The position numbers were made by a program, and so were the translations under genes. This document shows, piece by piece, positions 46,781 through 57,231 of a DNA stretch of 64,000 nt; position 1 is the stretch's first letter, and each line of letters starts with the position of its first letter. The DNA comes from Gammaproteobacteria bacterium. Lineage in GTDB: Bacteria; Pseudomonadota; Gammaproteobacteria; DSM-16500. The notes under the pieces were generated by a model, which was not told where the DNA came from, made no database searches, and worked only from the letters and a program-made list of their open reading frames with translations. The stretch covers positions 49,786 to 113,785 of the forward strand of contig JAJNBC010000007.1 of NCBI GenBank assembly GCA_021156085.1, in the 5' to 3' direction.

Positions 46781-47101
46781 ATGACAGTGGAACCTGCAAT
46801 AAAAGATAATACAGAGTTGGTGGTGCAGGAAGCCAAACCAAAATTAAAAGAGCCATCGAAATATAGGGTGATTATGCATAATGATGACTTTACTCCAATG
46901 GAATTTGTAGTGGCTGTATTGGAAATGTTTTTCAGCATGGAAAGGGCATTGGCCACTAAAATTATGTATGAGATACATATGGCAGGTAAGGCGATATGCG
47001 GAATATATAGTAAAGATGTTGCTGAAACTAAAGCAGATCAAGTTATGGAGTATGCAAAAAGTCACGATCATCCTCTGTTGTGCAGTGTAGAGGTCATGTA
47101 A
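46781..47101 (+). CDS. clpS: ATP-dependent Clp protease adaptor ClpS
   Basis: ClpS delivers N-degron proteins to ClpAP and is monomeric in the cytoplasm. The 106-residue product has a flexible N-terminus, the YRVIMHNDDFTPMEFVVAVL core with the Asn-Asp-Asp substrate-binding residues, the MEIHMAGKAICGIYSKDVAE-like segment (here YEIHMAGKAICGIYSKDVAE) and the VEVM end. The 201-base spacer upstream contains a TTAGCGCTAA palindrome at about 46649 and probably the clpS promoter. clpA follows 20 bases later. Confidence 0.96.
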   Translation: MTVEPAIKDNTELVVQEAKPKLKEPSKYRVIMHNDDFTPMEFVVAVLEMFFSMERALATKIMYEIHMAGKAICGIYSKDVAETKADQVMEYAKSHDHPLLCSVEVM

Positions 47102-47121
47102 CTTGGAAGTGGAGGTGTGCC

Positions 47122-49407
47122 ATGTTAGACAAAGAATTGGAATACACTTTGAACTTGGCATTCAAGGAAGCGAGGGTGAAACGACATGAATTCGTCACTG
47201 TGGAGCATCTTTTAATTGCGCTCCTTGAAAATTCTACTGCAGTCGATGTGTTAAGAGCGTGCGGTGCAAACTTAACTCGATTGCGAAATAATTTAATTGA
47301 ATTTATCGATCGTACCACGCCTATCATCCCTTCCCATATTCATGACCGGGATACACAACCCACTTTAGGCTTTCAACGTGTCTTGCAGCGCGCGGTTTTT
47401 CATGTGCAATCGTCTGGAAAAATTGAAGTGACAGGTGCGAATGTATTGGCTGCTATTTTTAGTGAACAAGAAAGCCAAAGTGTTTATTTAATTCGACAAG
47501 AAAATGTCAGCCGCTTAGATGTGATTAATTATATTTCGCATGGTTCAACTAAAACACGCGCTGCTTCGCGTGACCCCAATCAATTGGGTAGCGGCCATTA
47601 TATGGAAGAAGTGGAAGGTGAGCAAGGAGAGATAGGCGGAACTCCTTTAGAGCAATTCACCATGAATCTGAATGCGCGGGCTAAAGCAGGCATGGTTGAT
47701 CCCTTGGTTGGGCGGGAAGATGAAATCGAACGAACCATGCAAATCCTTTGTCGACGTCGTAAGAATAATCCCTTATTGGTTGGCGAAGCTGGGGTGGGCA
47801 AAACAGCTATTGCAGAAGGCTTGGCTAGATTGATTGTAGAAAAGAAAGTGCCAAGTATATTGGAAGAAGGGGTGATTTATTCATTGGATTTGGGAAGTTT
47901 ATTAGCAGGCACAAAGTACCGGGGTGATTTTGAAAAGAGATTAAAAAGTGTTTTGCATCAGCTGAAAGGCCAAAAAGGTGCAATTTTATTTATAGATGAG
48001 ATCCACACAATCATTGGTGCGGGTGCAGCGTCTGGGGGCCTGATGGATGTCTCTAACTTAATTAAGCCCTTGCTTGCCTCAGGAGAACTCACTTGCATTG
48101 GGTCGACCACGTACAAAGAATACCGAGGTATTTTTGAAAAAGACCATGCGTTAGCTCGACGTTTCCAGAAAATTGATGTAAAAGAGCCTTCAGTAGAACA
48201 AACCATATCTATTCTAAAAGGCTTGCGCAGTCGTTTTGAATCACATCATGGAGTGAATTACACAGATCAATCACTGGAGGCAGCAGCAAAATTATCTGCG
48301 CGTTATATCTCAGACCGCCGTTTACCAGATAAAGCTATTGATTTAGTGGACGAAGTGGGAGCTTATCAATATCTGGTGCCAGAAGTGAATCGTAAAAAAA
48401 CAATCGAAGCGAGTGATATTGAAAAAGTTGTGGCAAAAATTGCGCGTATTCCCGAGCGAAATGTTTCTACTTCGGATCGCGAAGTGTTAAAAAATTTGGT
48501 ACGTGATCTGAAGATGATGATTTTCGGGCAAGATGAAGCGATGGAAACACTGGGAGCTGCTGTTCGCTTGGCACGCTCGGGATTGCGTGATCCCAATAAG
48601 CCTATTGGTTCATTTTTATTTCTTGGGCCGACAGGGGTAGGAAAGACAGAAGTATGCAAATCATTATCTAAATTATTAGGGGTAGAATTGATCCGTTTTG
48701 ATATGTCTGAGTATATGGAACGACACACCGTGTCTCGTTTAATAGGCGCCCCTCCGGGGTATGTAGGTTATGATGAGGGCGGTTTGTTAACAGAAGCAGT
48801 GAATAAACATCCTCATTCAGTGGTGCTATTAGATGAAATTGAAAAAGCCCATCCTGATGTTTATAACTTGCTATTGCAAGTTATGGATCATGGGACATTG
48901 ACAGATACGAATGGTAGAAAGACAGATTTTAGGCATACGATTTTTATTATGACCTCCAATGCGGGTGCTGATTTACTCGATAAATCATCCATAGGATTTA
49001 CAGAAAATGCAGGGAATGCCACAGATGTAGTTTCGGTAATCAATAAAATGTTTACGCCTGAATTCCGAAATAGATTAGATGGCATTATTCAATTCAAAGC
49101 GCTTGAAACAAAAACTATTTTGTATGTAGTGAATAAATTTTTAATGGAATTAGAAATCCAACTTGAACCCAAGCATGTGGCATTAGAAATTGATGATACG
49201 GCTCGAGTTTGGCTGGCTACGCATGGTTATGATAAAAAAATGGGAGCCAGGCCGATGGCGCGTTTGATTCAAGAACAAATAAAACGACCTTTGGCAGAAG
49301 AATTATTGTTTGGCAAGCTTAATAAGGGCGGTCATGTCTTAGTGACAGTGGAAGAAGATAAGCTCAAATTTGCGATGGAAGAGTTGGAAGGAAATAATGT
49401 CCATTAA
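47122..49407 (+). CDS. clpA: ATP-dependent Clp protease ATP-binding subunit ClpA
   Basis: ClpA is the hexameric AAA+ unfoldase that feeds substrates to ClpP. From the ATG at 47122 (with GGAGGTG ribosome binding site) the product has 761 residues. It has the Clp N-domain (LNLAFKEARVKRHEFVTVEH), D1 with Walker A GEAGVGKTAIAEGLA and Walker B ILFIDEIHTIIGAG, and D2 with GPTGVGKTEVCKSLSKLLG and VVLLDEIEKAHPDVYNLLLQ. The C-terminal D2-small domain contains GARPMARLIQEQIKRPLAEE. A longer reading would start inside clpS and is not supported. It ends 4 bases into the convergent membrane-protein gene. Confidence 0.97.
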   Translation: MLDKELEYTLNLAFKEARVKRHEFVTVEHLLIALLENSTAVDVLRACGANLTRLRNNLIEFIDRTTPIIPSHIHDRDTQPTLGFQRVLQRAVFHVQSSGKIEVTGANVLAAIFSEQESQSVYLIRQENVSRLDVINYISHGSTKTRAASRDPNQLGSGHYMEEVEGEQGEIGGTPLEQFTMNLNARAKAGMVDPLVGREDEIERTMQILCRRRKNNPLLVGEAGVGKTAIAEGLARLIVEKKVPSILEEGVIYSLDLGSLLAGTKYRGDFEKRLKSVLHQLKGQKGAILFIDEIHTIIGAGAASGGLMDVSNLIKPLLASGELTCIGSTTYKEYRGIFEKDHALARRFQKIDVKEPSVEQTISILKGLRSRFESHHGVNYTDQSLEAAAKLSARYISDRRLPDKAIDLVDEVGAYQYLVPEVNRKKTIEASDIEKVVAKIARIPERNVSTSDREVLKNLVRDLKMMIFGQDEAMETLGAAVRLARSGLRDPNKPIGSFLFLGPTGVGKTEVCKSLSKLLGVELIRFDMSEYMERHTVSRLIGAPPGYVGYDEGGLLTEAVNKHPHSVVLLDEIEKAHPDVYNLLLQVMDHGTLTDTNGRKTDFRHTIFIMTSNAGADLLDKSSIGFTENAGNATDVVSVINKMFTPEFRNRLDGIIQFKALETKTILYVVNKFLMELEIQLEPKHVALEIDDTARVWLATHGYDKKMGARPMARLIQEQIKRPLAEELLFGKLNKGGHVLVTVEEDKLKFAMEELEGNNVH

Positions 49408-50090
49408 GATTGTCTACCTAAGCTGAAAGGGGTTCCTGTAAATACTTTAAATCCTTGGGGTTGATCATCGGCCCTAAGCGGAGGTTGATCGGCCGGTAAA
49501 CCTATTTGTTGTTGGATAAGTAAATCAACCTCAGCATGGTGATAGGCAGCCTTGGCTAGGAGTGCGTGTCCCAATGCTACCATCAAAGTTAATATAAGCA
49601 GCACTCCGCCTGCTGAAAGATTTCCAAGAGCGCAGGCAATCCAAGCAGAGAAAAGGAGTAATTTTACGGCAGCGTTAAGTCCGAGTTCTATTTTTTTTGA
49701 TGTGTTGGCTTCTGGCCATTGTGAATGGAGGGTTTGGAGAGCCACCAGCAGCTCAATACCTGATGTTATTGCTAAACTAATAAAGATCCAGTGAGGATTG
49801 GCTGAACCTATGCCGAGGACATGCTCCTGATAAAAATAAATGCTGTTTGCGCCTAGCAGTGTGATACCTGTTATTAGCCGTATTTTATCACGCCATAGCC
49901 GTCCATTTTCCTGATTTCCTGTTTGATACCAGAGGAATAAGTCTATAGCTCCGTTGGCTATGCCATAAAGAGCAATAGGAAAGAAGAAGGGGGGCGTGGC
50001 ATGAGGTAGCGGCAAGAATAGACGTGCTAATGCCGCGTTACATCCTTGGTTGATTGCAGCTTGATGATCTTGTCGAGTAACGACGGGCAT
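49404..50090 (-). CDS. Hypothetical integral membrane protein
   Basis: The 228-residue product has about five hydrophobic segments: PPFFFPIALYGIANGAIDLF, IRLITGITLLGANSIYFY, WIFISLAITSGIELLVAL, AAVKLLLFSAWIACALGNL and GGVLLILTLMVALGHALLA. The N- and C-terminal tails are hydrophilic; the C-terminal one is Pro/Gln-rich. I do not recognise the family. The ribosome binding site is poor. It overlaps the end of clpA by 4 bases on the opposite strand. It could be a small inner-membrane or host-targeted protein; nothing decides between these. Confidence 0.75.
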   Translation of the reverse strand: MPVVTRQDHQAAINQGCNAALARLFLPLPHATPPFFFPIALYGIANGAIDLFLWYQTGNQENGRLWRDKIRLITGITLLGANSIYFYQEHVLGIGSANPHWIFISLAITSGIELLVALQTLHSQWPEANTSKKIELGLNAAVKLLLFSAWIACALGNLSAGGVLLILTLMVALGHALLAKAAYHHAEVDLLIQQQIGLPADQPPLRADDQPQGFKVFTGTPFSLGRQS

Positions 50091-50304
50091 TATTTGCTAC
50101 CTAGCAAAAAGCTAATTTATCAAGCGTTCCTACTATCAACAAGAAAACGCTTTCCTTGTAAGTCTCTCTCCTAATGTGGGTAGAGAGGGAGCTACTGCTG
50201 ATTTACATATTATGCAATATTTTTACGAAAAAAGGTGGCTCCTTCTTTTATTAAAATGAAAAAGTAAAGGTAAGAATTATTTGATTATAATTAATTAATT
50301 ATTT

Positions 50305-50583
50305 TTATTCAGATTTTTCTTCGCTTCCGCTGGCTTCTTTTTCAGATGAAGGAGATGATTTACCATCTCGACTACGGAAGGTGATGCGTCCTTTTGTCAG
50401 ATCGTAGGGGGTTAATTGGACGGTAACCTTATCACCTTTTAGGATGCGAATATAATTTTTGCGCATTTTTCCTGAAATATGGGCGAGCACAACATGGCCG
50501 TTTTCGAGTTCTACTCTAAACATAGTGTTGGGGAGAGTATCGAGAACCGTACCTTCCATTTCAATTTGATCTTCTTTTGGCAT
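50305..50583 (-). CDS. infA: Translation initiation factor IF-1 with C-terminal extension
   Basis: IF-1 binds the ribosomal A site during initiation. The first 72 residues are nearly identical to the E. coli protein ([20 protein letters not shown], then [13 protein letters not shown] and [16 protein letters not shown]). Unusually, a ~20-residue Ser/Glu/Lys-rich tail (from [19 protein letters not shown]) follows, giving 92 residues against the usual 72. The tail looks disordered. clpA-infA neighbourhood is also seen in E. coli. The gene is read toward the membrane-protein gene; the 214-base gap after it holds no gene. Confidence 0.97.
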   Translation of the reverse strand: MPKEDQIEMEGTVLDTLPNTMFRVELENGHVVLAHISGKMRKNYIRILKGDKVTVQLTPYDLTKGRITFRSRDGKSSPSSEKEASGSEEKSE

Positions 50584-50665
50584 AGCATTCCTAAAATTAA
50601 GTCTCTAAAAGGCAAAATGATGCCTTAAATACCAAGAAGAAGCAATGGCTGCAGAATATAGGCTT

Positions 50666-51655
<990 letters not shown>

Positions 51656-51682
51656 TTATTGAAGAGTGGTATAGTACGAGAG

Positions 51683-51706
51683 CCTAGTAAAATGTCAACT
51701 GACCCT
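51683..51706 (+). repeat. Solo end of the MITE-like element upstream of ftsK
   Basis: CCTAGTAAAATGTCAACTGACCCT matches the right end of the dispersed element (CTAGCGAATTGTCAACAGACCCT in copy 1) at most positions. No left end is found before trxB. It lies 22 bases upstream of the ftsK start, in the trxB-ftsK divergent promoter region. Confidence 0.55.
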
Positions 51707-51727
51707 AAAAAATTTGGAGCTTAGAAT

Positions 51728-54055
51728 TTGAAACAAGCACAGCCTACTAAACCTACCCGCCGTCCTATTGCGATTCAAATGAAGCATCGTTTACGTGAAG
51801 GCATTTTTATTATGGCGGTGGCGCTGGCGCTATTATTATTGATAGCTTTTGCAACTTACCATGCCACGGACCCGGGCTGGTCTAGTACAGGGGCAAATAA
51901 TAAAGTGTTGAACTGGGGGGGGTATGTAGGTGCTTTTTTGGCAGATGTATTTCTTTCTATCTTTGGCTGTATGGCGTACTTGCTACCTCCTTTGCTTGTA
52001 TTTGCCGCTTGGCTAGGTATGAGAGAATCGTCCGAAGAAGATTCTTTTAAACTGAGTGAATTTGTTTTTAAAGCGGTGGGTTTTATTTTGATTGTGTTTA
52101 GTCAGTGCGGCTTAATTGATTTGTACTTAGGCCAAATGACTCTGCATTTGCCAGCAAAGGCAGGAGGGATTTTAGGTGATGTGCTTGCTACCGGATTAAA
52201 GCATATTTTAAACTCAGCCGGCAGTGCTCTTTGTTTAATTACCGCCTTGTTATGTGGTATCACTTTATTTGCGGGTATTTCATGGGTGGGTATCCTCGAT
52301 GCCCTGGGGTCTCAAACAGCAAAACTAGGTGGGCTCTTTAAATTATTTTGGCATGCAAGAAGAATGGAAGCGGGGGAGGGCCGTGAAGAATCTAATGCGA
52401 GAGAACCTCTATTACATCCTTCAGAAAAAATAAAAGACCCAAAGGGGTTAAAATCCCCCCTGATTGAGCCTGGGATGGCGCAATCTAATATAGCAGGGCC
52501 GGTGCCTGCTCCTGCTTCCTCTCCTTCTATTAAGAAGATGGATAAATCTATGAGACCGCCTGTAGTTCTTTCTGCCGGGATGGTGCCTCCTTTATCTTTG
52601 TTAAATCCTTCTGCGCCTTCTACGGGGAATGCTTTTTCAAAAGTAAGTTTTGAAGATTTATCATTGTTGGTAGAGCAACGATTATTGGATTTTGGAGTGG
52701 CTGCTAAAGTGGTGGCGGTGCATCCAGGACCGGTCATTACTCGATTTGAACTTGAGCTTGCGCCAGGCATAAAAGTAAGCAAGATTAGCGGATTGGCGAA
52801 GGATATTGCGCGTTCCTTATCTGTAACTAGTGTGCGGGTGGTGGAAGTGATTCCAGGCAAGTCGGTAATTGGTTTAGAGCTTCCCAATGAGCACCGGGAA
52901 CTTGTTTGTTTAAGAGATGTGTTAGAGTCGCCCCGTTATATACAATCATCTTCACCTCTTAGCTTGGTATTAGGAAAAGATATTGCTGGTTTTCCCGTTG
53001 TTGTTGATTTAGCAAAGATGCCTCACTTATTAGTGGCAGGAACAACGGGTGCCGGGAAATCTGTCAGTCTGAATGGTATGTTATTGAGTATGTTATTTAA
53101 AGCCACGCCGGAACAATTACGCTTAATCATGATTGATCCTAAAATGTTGGAGTTATCTATCTATGAAGGCATACCTCATTTATTAACCCCCGTGATTACT
53201 GATATGAAAGATGCAGCGAATGCATTGCGTTGGTGTGTAGGAGAAATGGATAGGCGTTATCGCTTGATGGCTTCATTGGGAGTGCGCAATCTTACAGGGT
53301 ATAATGCTAAAGTGGCTGAAGCGAATAAAGAAGGGAATCCTTTGCCAACGCCTGAATGGTTAATGGCGATGGGTAATCAATTAGCTACTTTGCAGTTGTT
53401 ACCTCTGATTGTGGTAGTGGTCGATGAGCTCGCTGATATGATGATGGTAGTAGGTAAAAAAGTGGAGGAGTTGGTCACTCGCATTGCACAAAAAGCCCGT
53501 GCGGCAGGCATACATTTAATTTTAGCAACCCAACGTCCTTCGGTAGACGTTATTACGGGTTTAATTAAAGCGAATATTCCAACACGCATTGCTTTTCAAG
53601 TCTCTTCTCGTATTGATTCACGGACGATCTTGGATCAACAAGGGGCTGAGCAATTGATTGGGAATGGCGACATGTTATATTTACCGCCTGGTACAGGGGT
53701 GCCTGTGCGTGTGCATGGTGCATATGTCGCAGACGAAGAAGTGCATCGTGTTGTGGCGACATGGCAAACTTATGGCAAGCCCATTTATCTTGAAGAAATT
53801 ACGGAAGGGGTCAATGAGAATAATGGGAGTAGCGAAGAAGGTAGCGGCGAGTCGGATCCTTTATATGATGAAGCATTGCGTATTGTGACTGAATCTCGAC
53901 GTGCTTCTATTTCGCTCGTGCAACGTCGCTTACGTATTGGCTATAATCGTGCAGCGCGAATAATGGAGGAGATGGAAGCAGCGGGTGTTATTAGTACTAT
54001 GGATGCCAGTGGTATACGGGAAGTATTAGCTGCACCCCCACCAGAGATAGCTTGA
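51728..54055 (+). CDS. ftsK: DNA translocase FtsK
   Basis: FtsK anchors at the septum and pumps chromosome dimers toward dif for XerCD resolution. The 775-residue product starts at a TTG with GGAG eight bases upstream. Four transmembrane helices lie within residues ~35-200. A short Pro-rich linker follows (residues ~215-300), then the motor: alpha domain ([20 protein letters not shown]), Walker [16 protein letters not shown] near residue 440, Walker [14 protein letters not shown], and [20 protein letters not shown]. The C-terminal gamma winged helix ([20 protein letters not shown]) reads KOPS. The linker is much shorter than in E. coli FtsK (1329 residues), as in many gammaproteobacteria. Confidence 0.97.
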   Translation: MKQAQPTKPTRRPIAIQMKHRLREGIFIMAVALALLLLIAFATYHATDPGWSSTGANNKVLNWGGYVGAFLADVFLSIFGCMAYLLPPLLVFAAWLGMRESSEEDSFKLSEFVFKAVGFILIVFSQCGLIDLYLGQMTLHLPAKAGGILGDVLATGLKHILNSAGSALCLITALLCGITLFAGISWVGILDALGSQTAKLGGLFKLFWHARRMEAGEGREESNAREPLLHPSEKIKDPKGLKSPLIEPGMAQSNIAGPVPAPASSPSIKKMDKSMRPPVVLSAGMVPPLSLLNPSAPSTGNAFSKVSFEDLSLLVEQRLLDFGVAAKVVAVHPGPVITRFELELAPGIKVSKISGLAKDIARSLSVTSVRVVEVIPGKSVIGLELPNEHRELVCLRDVLESPRYIQSSSPLSLVLGKDIAGFPVVVDLAKMPHLLVAGTTGAGKSVSLNGMLLSMLFKATPEQLRLIMIDPKMLELSIYEGIPHLLTPVITDMKDAANALRWCVGEMDRRYRLMASLGVRNLTGYNAKVAEANKEGNPLPTPEWLMAMGNQLATLQLLPLIVVVVDELADMMMVVGKKVEELVTRIAQKARAAGIHLILATQRPSVDVITGLIKANIPTRIAFQVSSRIDSRTILDQQGAEQLIGNGDMLYLPPGTGVPVRVHGAYVADEEVHRVVATWQTYGKPIYLEEITEGVNENNGSSEEGSGESDPLYDEALRIVTESRRASISLVQRRLRIGYNRAARIMEEMEAAGVISTMDASGIREVLAAPPPEIA

Positions 54056-54140
54056 CCCAAGGTATTCATAAATTTTTTACTGCTCTCAACGTGCTGGGGG
54101 GAGGTTTAAGATGAGATCCCTGCAGTTCAGAGGTATCATC

Positions 54141-54233
54141 ATCATACGCCGCCACTGCTGATTTTGACAATGGCTCGTCGGTCTCTCGCCTCCTGCGCTT
54201 TATTTGTCAAAATCAGCAGTGGCGGCGTATGAT
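54141..54233. repeat. 29-bp perfect inverted repeat with 35-base loop between ftsK and lolA
   Basis: The arm at 54141-54169 (begins ATCATACGCCGCCACTGCTG) is exactly the reverse complement of 54205-54233 (ends GCAGTGGCGGCGTATGAT). The arms are more GC-rich than the surroundings. Neither side is followed by a T-run, so it is not a classical intrinsic terminator. The rest of the 223-base gap shows nothing else. Such long perfect arms suggest a mobile-element remnant, a strong mRNA hairpin or a recent inverted duplication. Confidence 0.9.
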
Positions 54234-54278
54234 AGTACACTCTAATTTAATTATGTGAACTAAAAAGGAAAGCCTACG

Positions 54279-54908
54279 GTGTTACGTTTTATTATGTTCC
54301 TTATTTTATTTTTTTTAAGCCTCCGTATTGCGGCGGCTCAGCCTGCAACAGCATTGATCCAACTTTTATCGAATATTCAAACTATGCAGGCTGATTTTAC
54401 TCAAACGATCAATGAGCATAAGAATAAAGTACTACAACAATCCACAGGCCATATGGCATTGCAACGTCCTGGAAAATTTCGCTGGGAAGTCACTCAACCG
54501 GTGGCACAATTGATTGTGGCTCATAATATGCAGTTGTGGATTTACGATCCTGCATTGGAGCAAGTGACTGTTCGTTTATTGAATAAAGAAATAGGAAGCA
54601 CACCTGCATTATTACTGAGTGATCCTCACGCGGCTATAGCACAGAATTTTAAGGTTCAAACTATAAAAAATGCTGCTTCATTGCAATGGTTTGCCCTATT
54701 TCCTAAAAATGTTGATAATATGCTTGTTTTTATTAAAATGGGCTTTTCGCAGGGTAAATTGCGAGAAATAGATTTACAAGATCATTTAGGCCATAATACA
54801 GTTATTGAATTTTATAATGTAGCATTCAATCGTCCTTTATCAGCTTCATTATTTTCTTTTACGCCACCTCCGCATGTAGATGTGATTGATGAAACCAAAA
54901 ACTCATAA
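54279..54908 (+). CDS. lolA: Outer-membrane lipoprotein carrier protein LolA
   Basis: LolA is the periplasmic chaperone that carries lipoproteins from LolCDE to LolB. The 209-residue product starts at a GTG with AGGAAAG upstream. It has a signal peptide (FIMFLILFFLSLRIAAA) and the family features MQADFTQTI, GHMALQRPGKFRWEVTQP and QLWIYDPALEQVTVR. The order ftsK-lolA-rarA is conserved in gammaproteobacteria. Its 3' end overlaps the rarA start. Confidence 0.95.
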   Translation: MLRFIMFLILFFLSLRIAAAQPATALIQLLSNIQTMQADFTQTINEHKNKVLQQSTGHMALQRPGKFRWEVTQPVAQLIVAHNMQLWIYDPALEQVTVRLLNKEIGSTPALLLSDPHAAIAQNFKVQTIKNAASLQWFALFPKNVDNMLVFIKMGFSQGKLREIDLQDHLGHNTVIEFYNVAFNRPLSASLFSFTPPPHVDVIDETKNS

Positions 54909-56205
54909 TACTTCTCTGTATCAACCGCTTGCTACTCGTTTGAGACCTACTTCAATTGATGAATTGATTGGGCAAGTGCATTTACTAGGGGAAGGGAAGC
55001 CTTTACGTAAGATGATTGAGCAAGGTGGGCTGCATTCTATGATTCTCTGGGGGCCTCCGGGAACAGGGAAAACAACATTAGGACGTTTAATAGCGGAAAG
55101 AGTAGGTGCACGTTTTGAAAAATTATCTGCCATTTTTGCTGGTGTAAAAGATATTCGTAGAGTGGTGGACGAAGCAAATAAAGCACGTCAATCAAACCAG
55201 GCCAAAACAATTTTATTTGTAGATGAAGTTCATCGGTTTAACAAGGCACAACAAGATGCCTTCTTACCTTTTGTAGAAGAAGGTGCTTTAATTTTAATTG
55301 GTGCAACTACAGAAAATCCTTCTTTTGAGTTAAATAATGCTTTGTTATCTAGGGCAAGAGTATATGTATTAAAACGATTGACTGAAAAAGAATTATTGCA
55401 GGTAATTGCGCGTGCGTTGAATGATGGAGAGAATGGTTTAGGAAATATTGAATTGGATTTTTCGCTAGAGCTGCAAAAAATCTTAGTACAGGCCGCAGAT
55501 GGAGATGCGCGTCAATGCCTAAATCTCTTAGAAATAGTCGCTGATCTTGCAGAAGAGCAAAAAGGTCGGCGGATTGTTACAAAAGAATTATTGGCTGAAG
55601 TGCTCCAGCAAAATATACGACGTTTTGATAAAGGGGGCGAAGCATTCTACGATCAAATTTCTGCTTTACATAAATCCGTGCGGGGTTCCTCTCCTGACGC
55701 TGCTTTATATTGGTTGGCTCGCATGTTGGATGGAGGTTGTGATCCATTATATATTACACGGCGTGTTTTACGCATGGCGAGTGAAGATATTGGGAACGCA
55801 GATCCTCGTGCTTTGCAAGTAGCTCTTAATGCATGTGAAGTGTATGAACGTTTAGGCAGTCCAGAAGGAGAATTAGCTATTGCTCAAGCCATTGTGTATT
55901 TGGCTGTTGCGCCTAAAAGTAATGCAGTGTATGTGGCATTTAACGCAGCGATAAGCGATGTTAAAACTCAGGGCTCATTAGAGGTGCCTCTACATTTGCG
56001 AAATGCCCCTACAAAATTGATGAAAGCATTAAATTATGGAGAACAATATCGGTATCCACATGATGAAGAGAATGCGTATGCAGCAGGCGAAAACTATTTT
56101 CCAACGGAACTTGTGCCCCGACAATATTATTATCCAGTAGAACGAGGGCTAGAGGGGAAAATTGCAGAAAAATTGAAACAATTAAGAGAATGGGATAAAA
56201 AATAG
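54889..56205 (+). CDS. rarA: Replication-associated recombination protein RarA (MgsA)
   Basis: RarA is an AAA+ ATPase acting at stalled replication forks. The ATG at 54889 (a TTG one codon earlier is less likely) gives 438 residues. Motifs: RPTSIDELIGQVHLLGEGKP, Walker A WGPPGTGKTTLGRLIA, Walker B TILFVDEVHRFNKAQQDAFL, sensor 1 IGATTENPSFELNNALLSRA, and the C-terminal tetramerisation part with RRVLRMASEDIGNADPRAL and the NYGEQYRYPHDEENAYAAGE motif. It overlaps lolA by 20 bases, so translation is coupled. Confidence 0.97.
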   Translation: MKPKTHNTSLYQPLATRLRPTSIDELIGQVHLLGEGKPLRKMIEQGGLHSMILWGPPGTGKTTLGRLIAERVGARFEKLSAIFAGVKDIRRVVDEANKARQSNQAKTILFVDEVHRFNKAQQDAFLPFVEEGALILIGATTENPSFELNNALLSRARVYVLKRLTEKELLQVIARALNDGENGLGNIELDFSLELQKILVQAADGDARQCLNLLEIVADLAEEQKGRRIVTKELLAEVLQQNIRRFDKGGEAFYDQISALHKSVRGSSPDAALYWLARMLDGGCDPLYITRRVLRMASEDIGNADPRALQVALNACEVYERLGSPEGELAIAQAIVYLAVAPKSNAVYVAFNAAISDVKTQGSLEVPLHLRNAPTKLMKALNYGEQYRYPHDEENAYAAGENYFPTELVPRQYYYPVERGLEGKIAEKLKQLREWDKK

Positions 56206-56220
56206 GAGCTTTATTTTTAG

Positions 56221-57231
56221 CTATAATGACAAGGGTGAAGCAATTGCTTTAGCCATCCCCCACCATACCCCTGCTGATACTATTCCCGCTGCTGGGATAG
56301 TTAAAAGCCATGCCCATACTATGTTGCGTGCAATGCCCCAGCGCACAGCGCTATGGCCGTGTAGCGAGCCTACACCCACAATAGAGCCTGTAATGGTATG
56401 AGTGGTAGAGACGGGTATACCTAAGGTGGTAGCTAGAAAGAGAGTTAGAGCGCTCGCAGTTTCAGCACAACAGCCGCTAACGGGTTTAAGTTTGGTGATT
56501 TTCATGCCCATGGTCTTTACGATACGCCAACCGCCAAATAATGTGCCTAGTGCCATCACGAAATTACAAGATAAGATGACCCAAAGAGGAACGTAAAAAT
56601 GTTTGCCCATTGTTCCCGTAGAAAATAATAAAATAGCGATAATGCCCATGGTTTTTTGTGCATCATTGCCCCCGTGGCCTAAGCTAATGAAAGCCGAGGA
56701 GATAAATTGCAGTTTGCGAAAACAAACGTCAATGTAGTGAGGCGTGAAATTAAAAAATATACGTGCAGTAATGAACATGAGTAACAAGCCCAATACTAAT
56801 CCTAATAAAGGAGATATCACAATCGCAATTAATACTTTTGTAATCCCGGCTAGCTTTAATGGTGAAAAACCCGCTTTAGCGATAGCAGCGCCTAATAAGC
56901 CGCCAATTAAGGCGTGTGAAGAACTAGAAGGTAAGCCAAAGTACCAAGTTGTAATATTCCATGTAATAGCGCCAATCAATGCAGCTAATACTAGATGAAC
57001 ATTGACAATGGCAGGATCAATGAGACCTGTGCCAATAGTTGTTGCCACGTTTAAATGGAAAAAAATAAAAGCGATAAAATTAAAGGTGGCTGCCCATAAT
57101 ACCGCCCAATGCGGTTTGAGAACACGCGTAGAAACAATAGTTGCAATGGAATTGGCAGCATCATGGAAGCCATTTAAGAAATCAAACAATAATGCAAAAA
57201 TAATGGTAATGATAATTAAAGTTGAGAACAT
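56221..57231 (-). CDS. pit: Low-affinity inorganic phosphate transporter, PiT family
   Basis: PiT transporters take up metal-phosphate with protons. The 336-residue inner-membrane protein has the signature repeats DFLNGFHDAANSIATIVSTR near the N-terminus and GHGGNDAQKTMGII in the middle, with GIPVSTTHTITGSIVGVGS near the C-terminus, and about eight to nine hydrophobic helices. It starts one base after the DUF47 stop, the standard DUF47-pit couple. The substrate could include divalent metal-phosphate complexes; sulfate permease CysP is a less likely alternative. Confidence 0.94.
   Translation of the reverse strand: MFSTLIIITIIFALLFDFLNGFHDAANSIATIVSTRVLKPHWAVLWAATFNFIAFIFFHLNVATTIGTGLIDPAIVNVHLVLAALIGAITWNITTWYFGLPSSSSHALIGGLLGAAIAKAGFSPLKLAGITKVLIAIVISPLLGLVLGLLLMFITARIFFNFTPHYIDVCFRKLQFISSAFISLGHGGNDAQKTMGIIAILLFSTGTMGKHFYVPLWVILSCNFVMALGTLFGGWRIVKTMGMKITKLKPVSGCCAETASALTLFLATTLGIPVSTTHTITGSIVGVGSLHGHSAVRWGIARNIVWAWLLTIPAAGIVSAGVWWGMAKAIASPLSL

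Noticed and set aside
54141..54233. Intrinsic terminator of ftsK
   Set aside because: The stem is long and perfect but no T-run follows on either strand, so I list it as an inverted repeat only.
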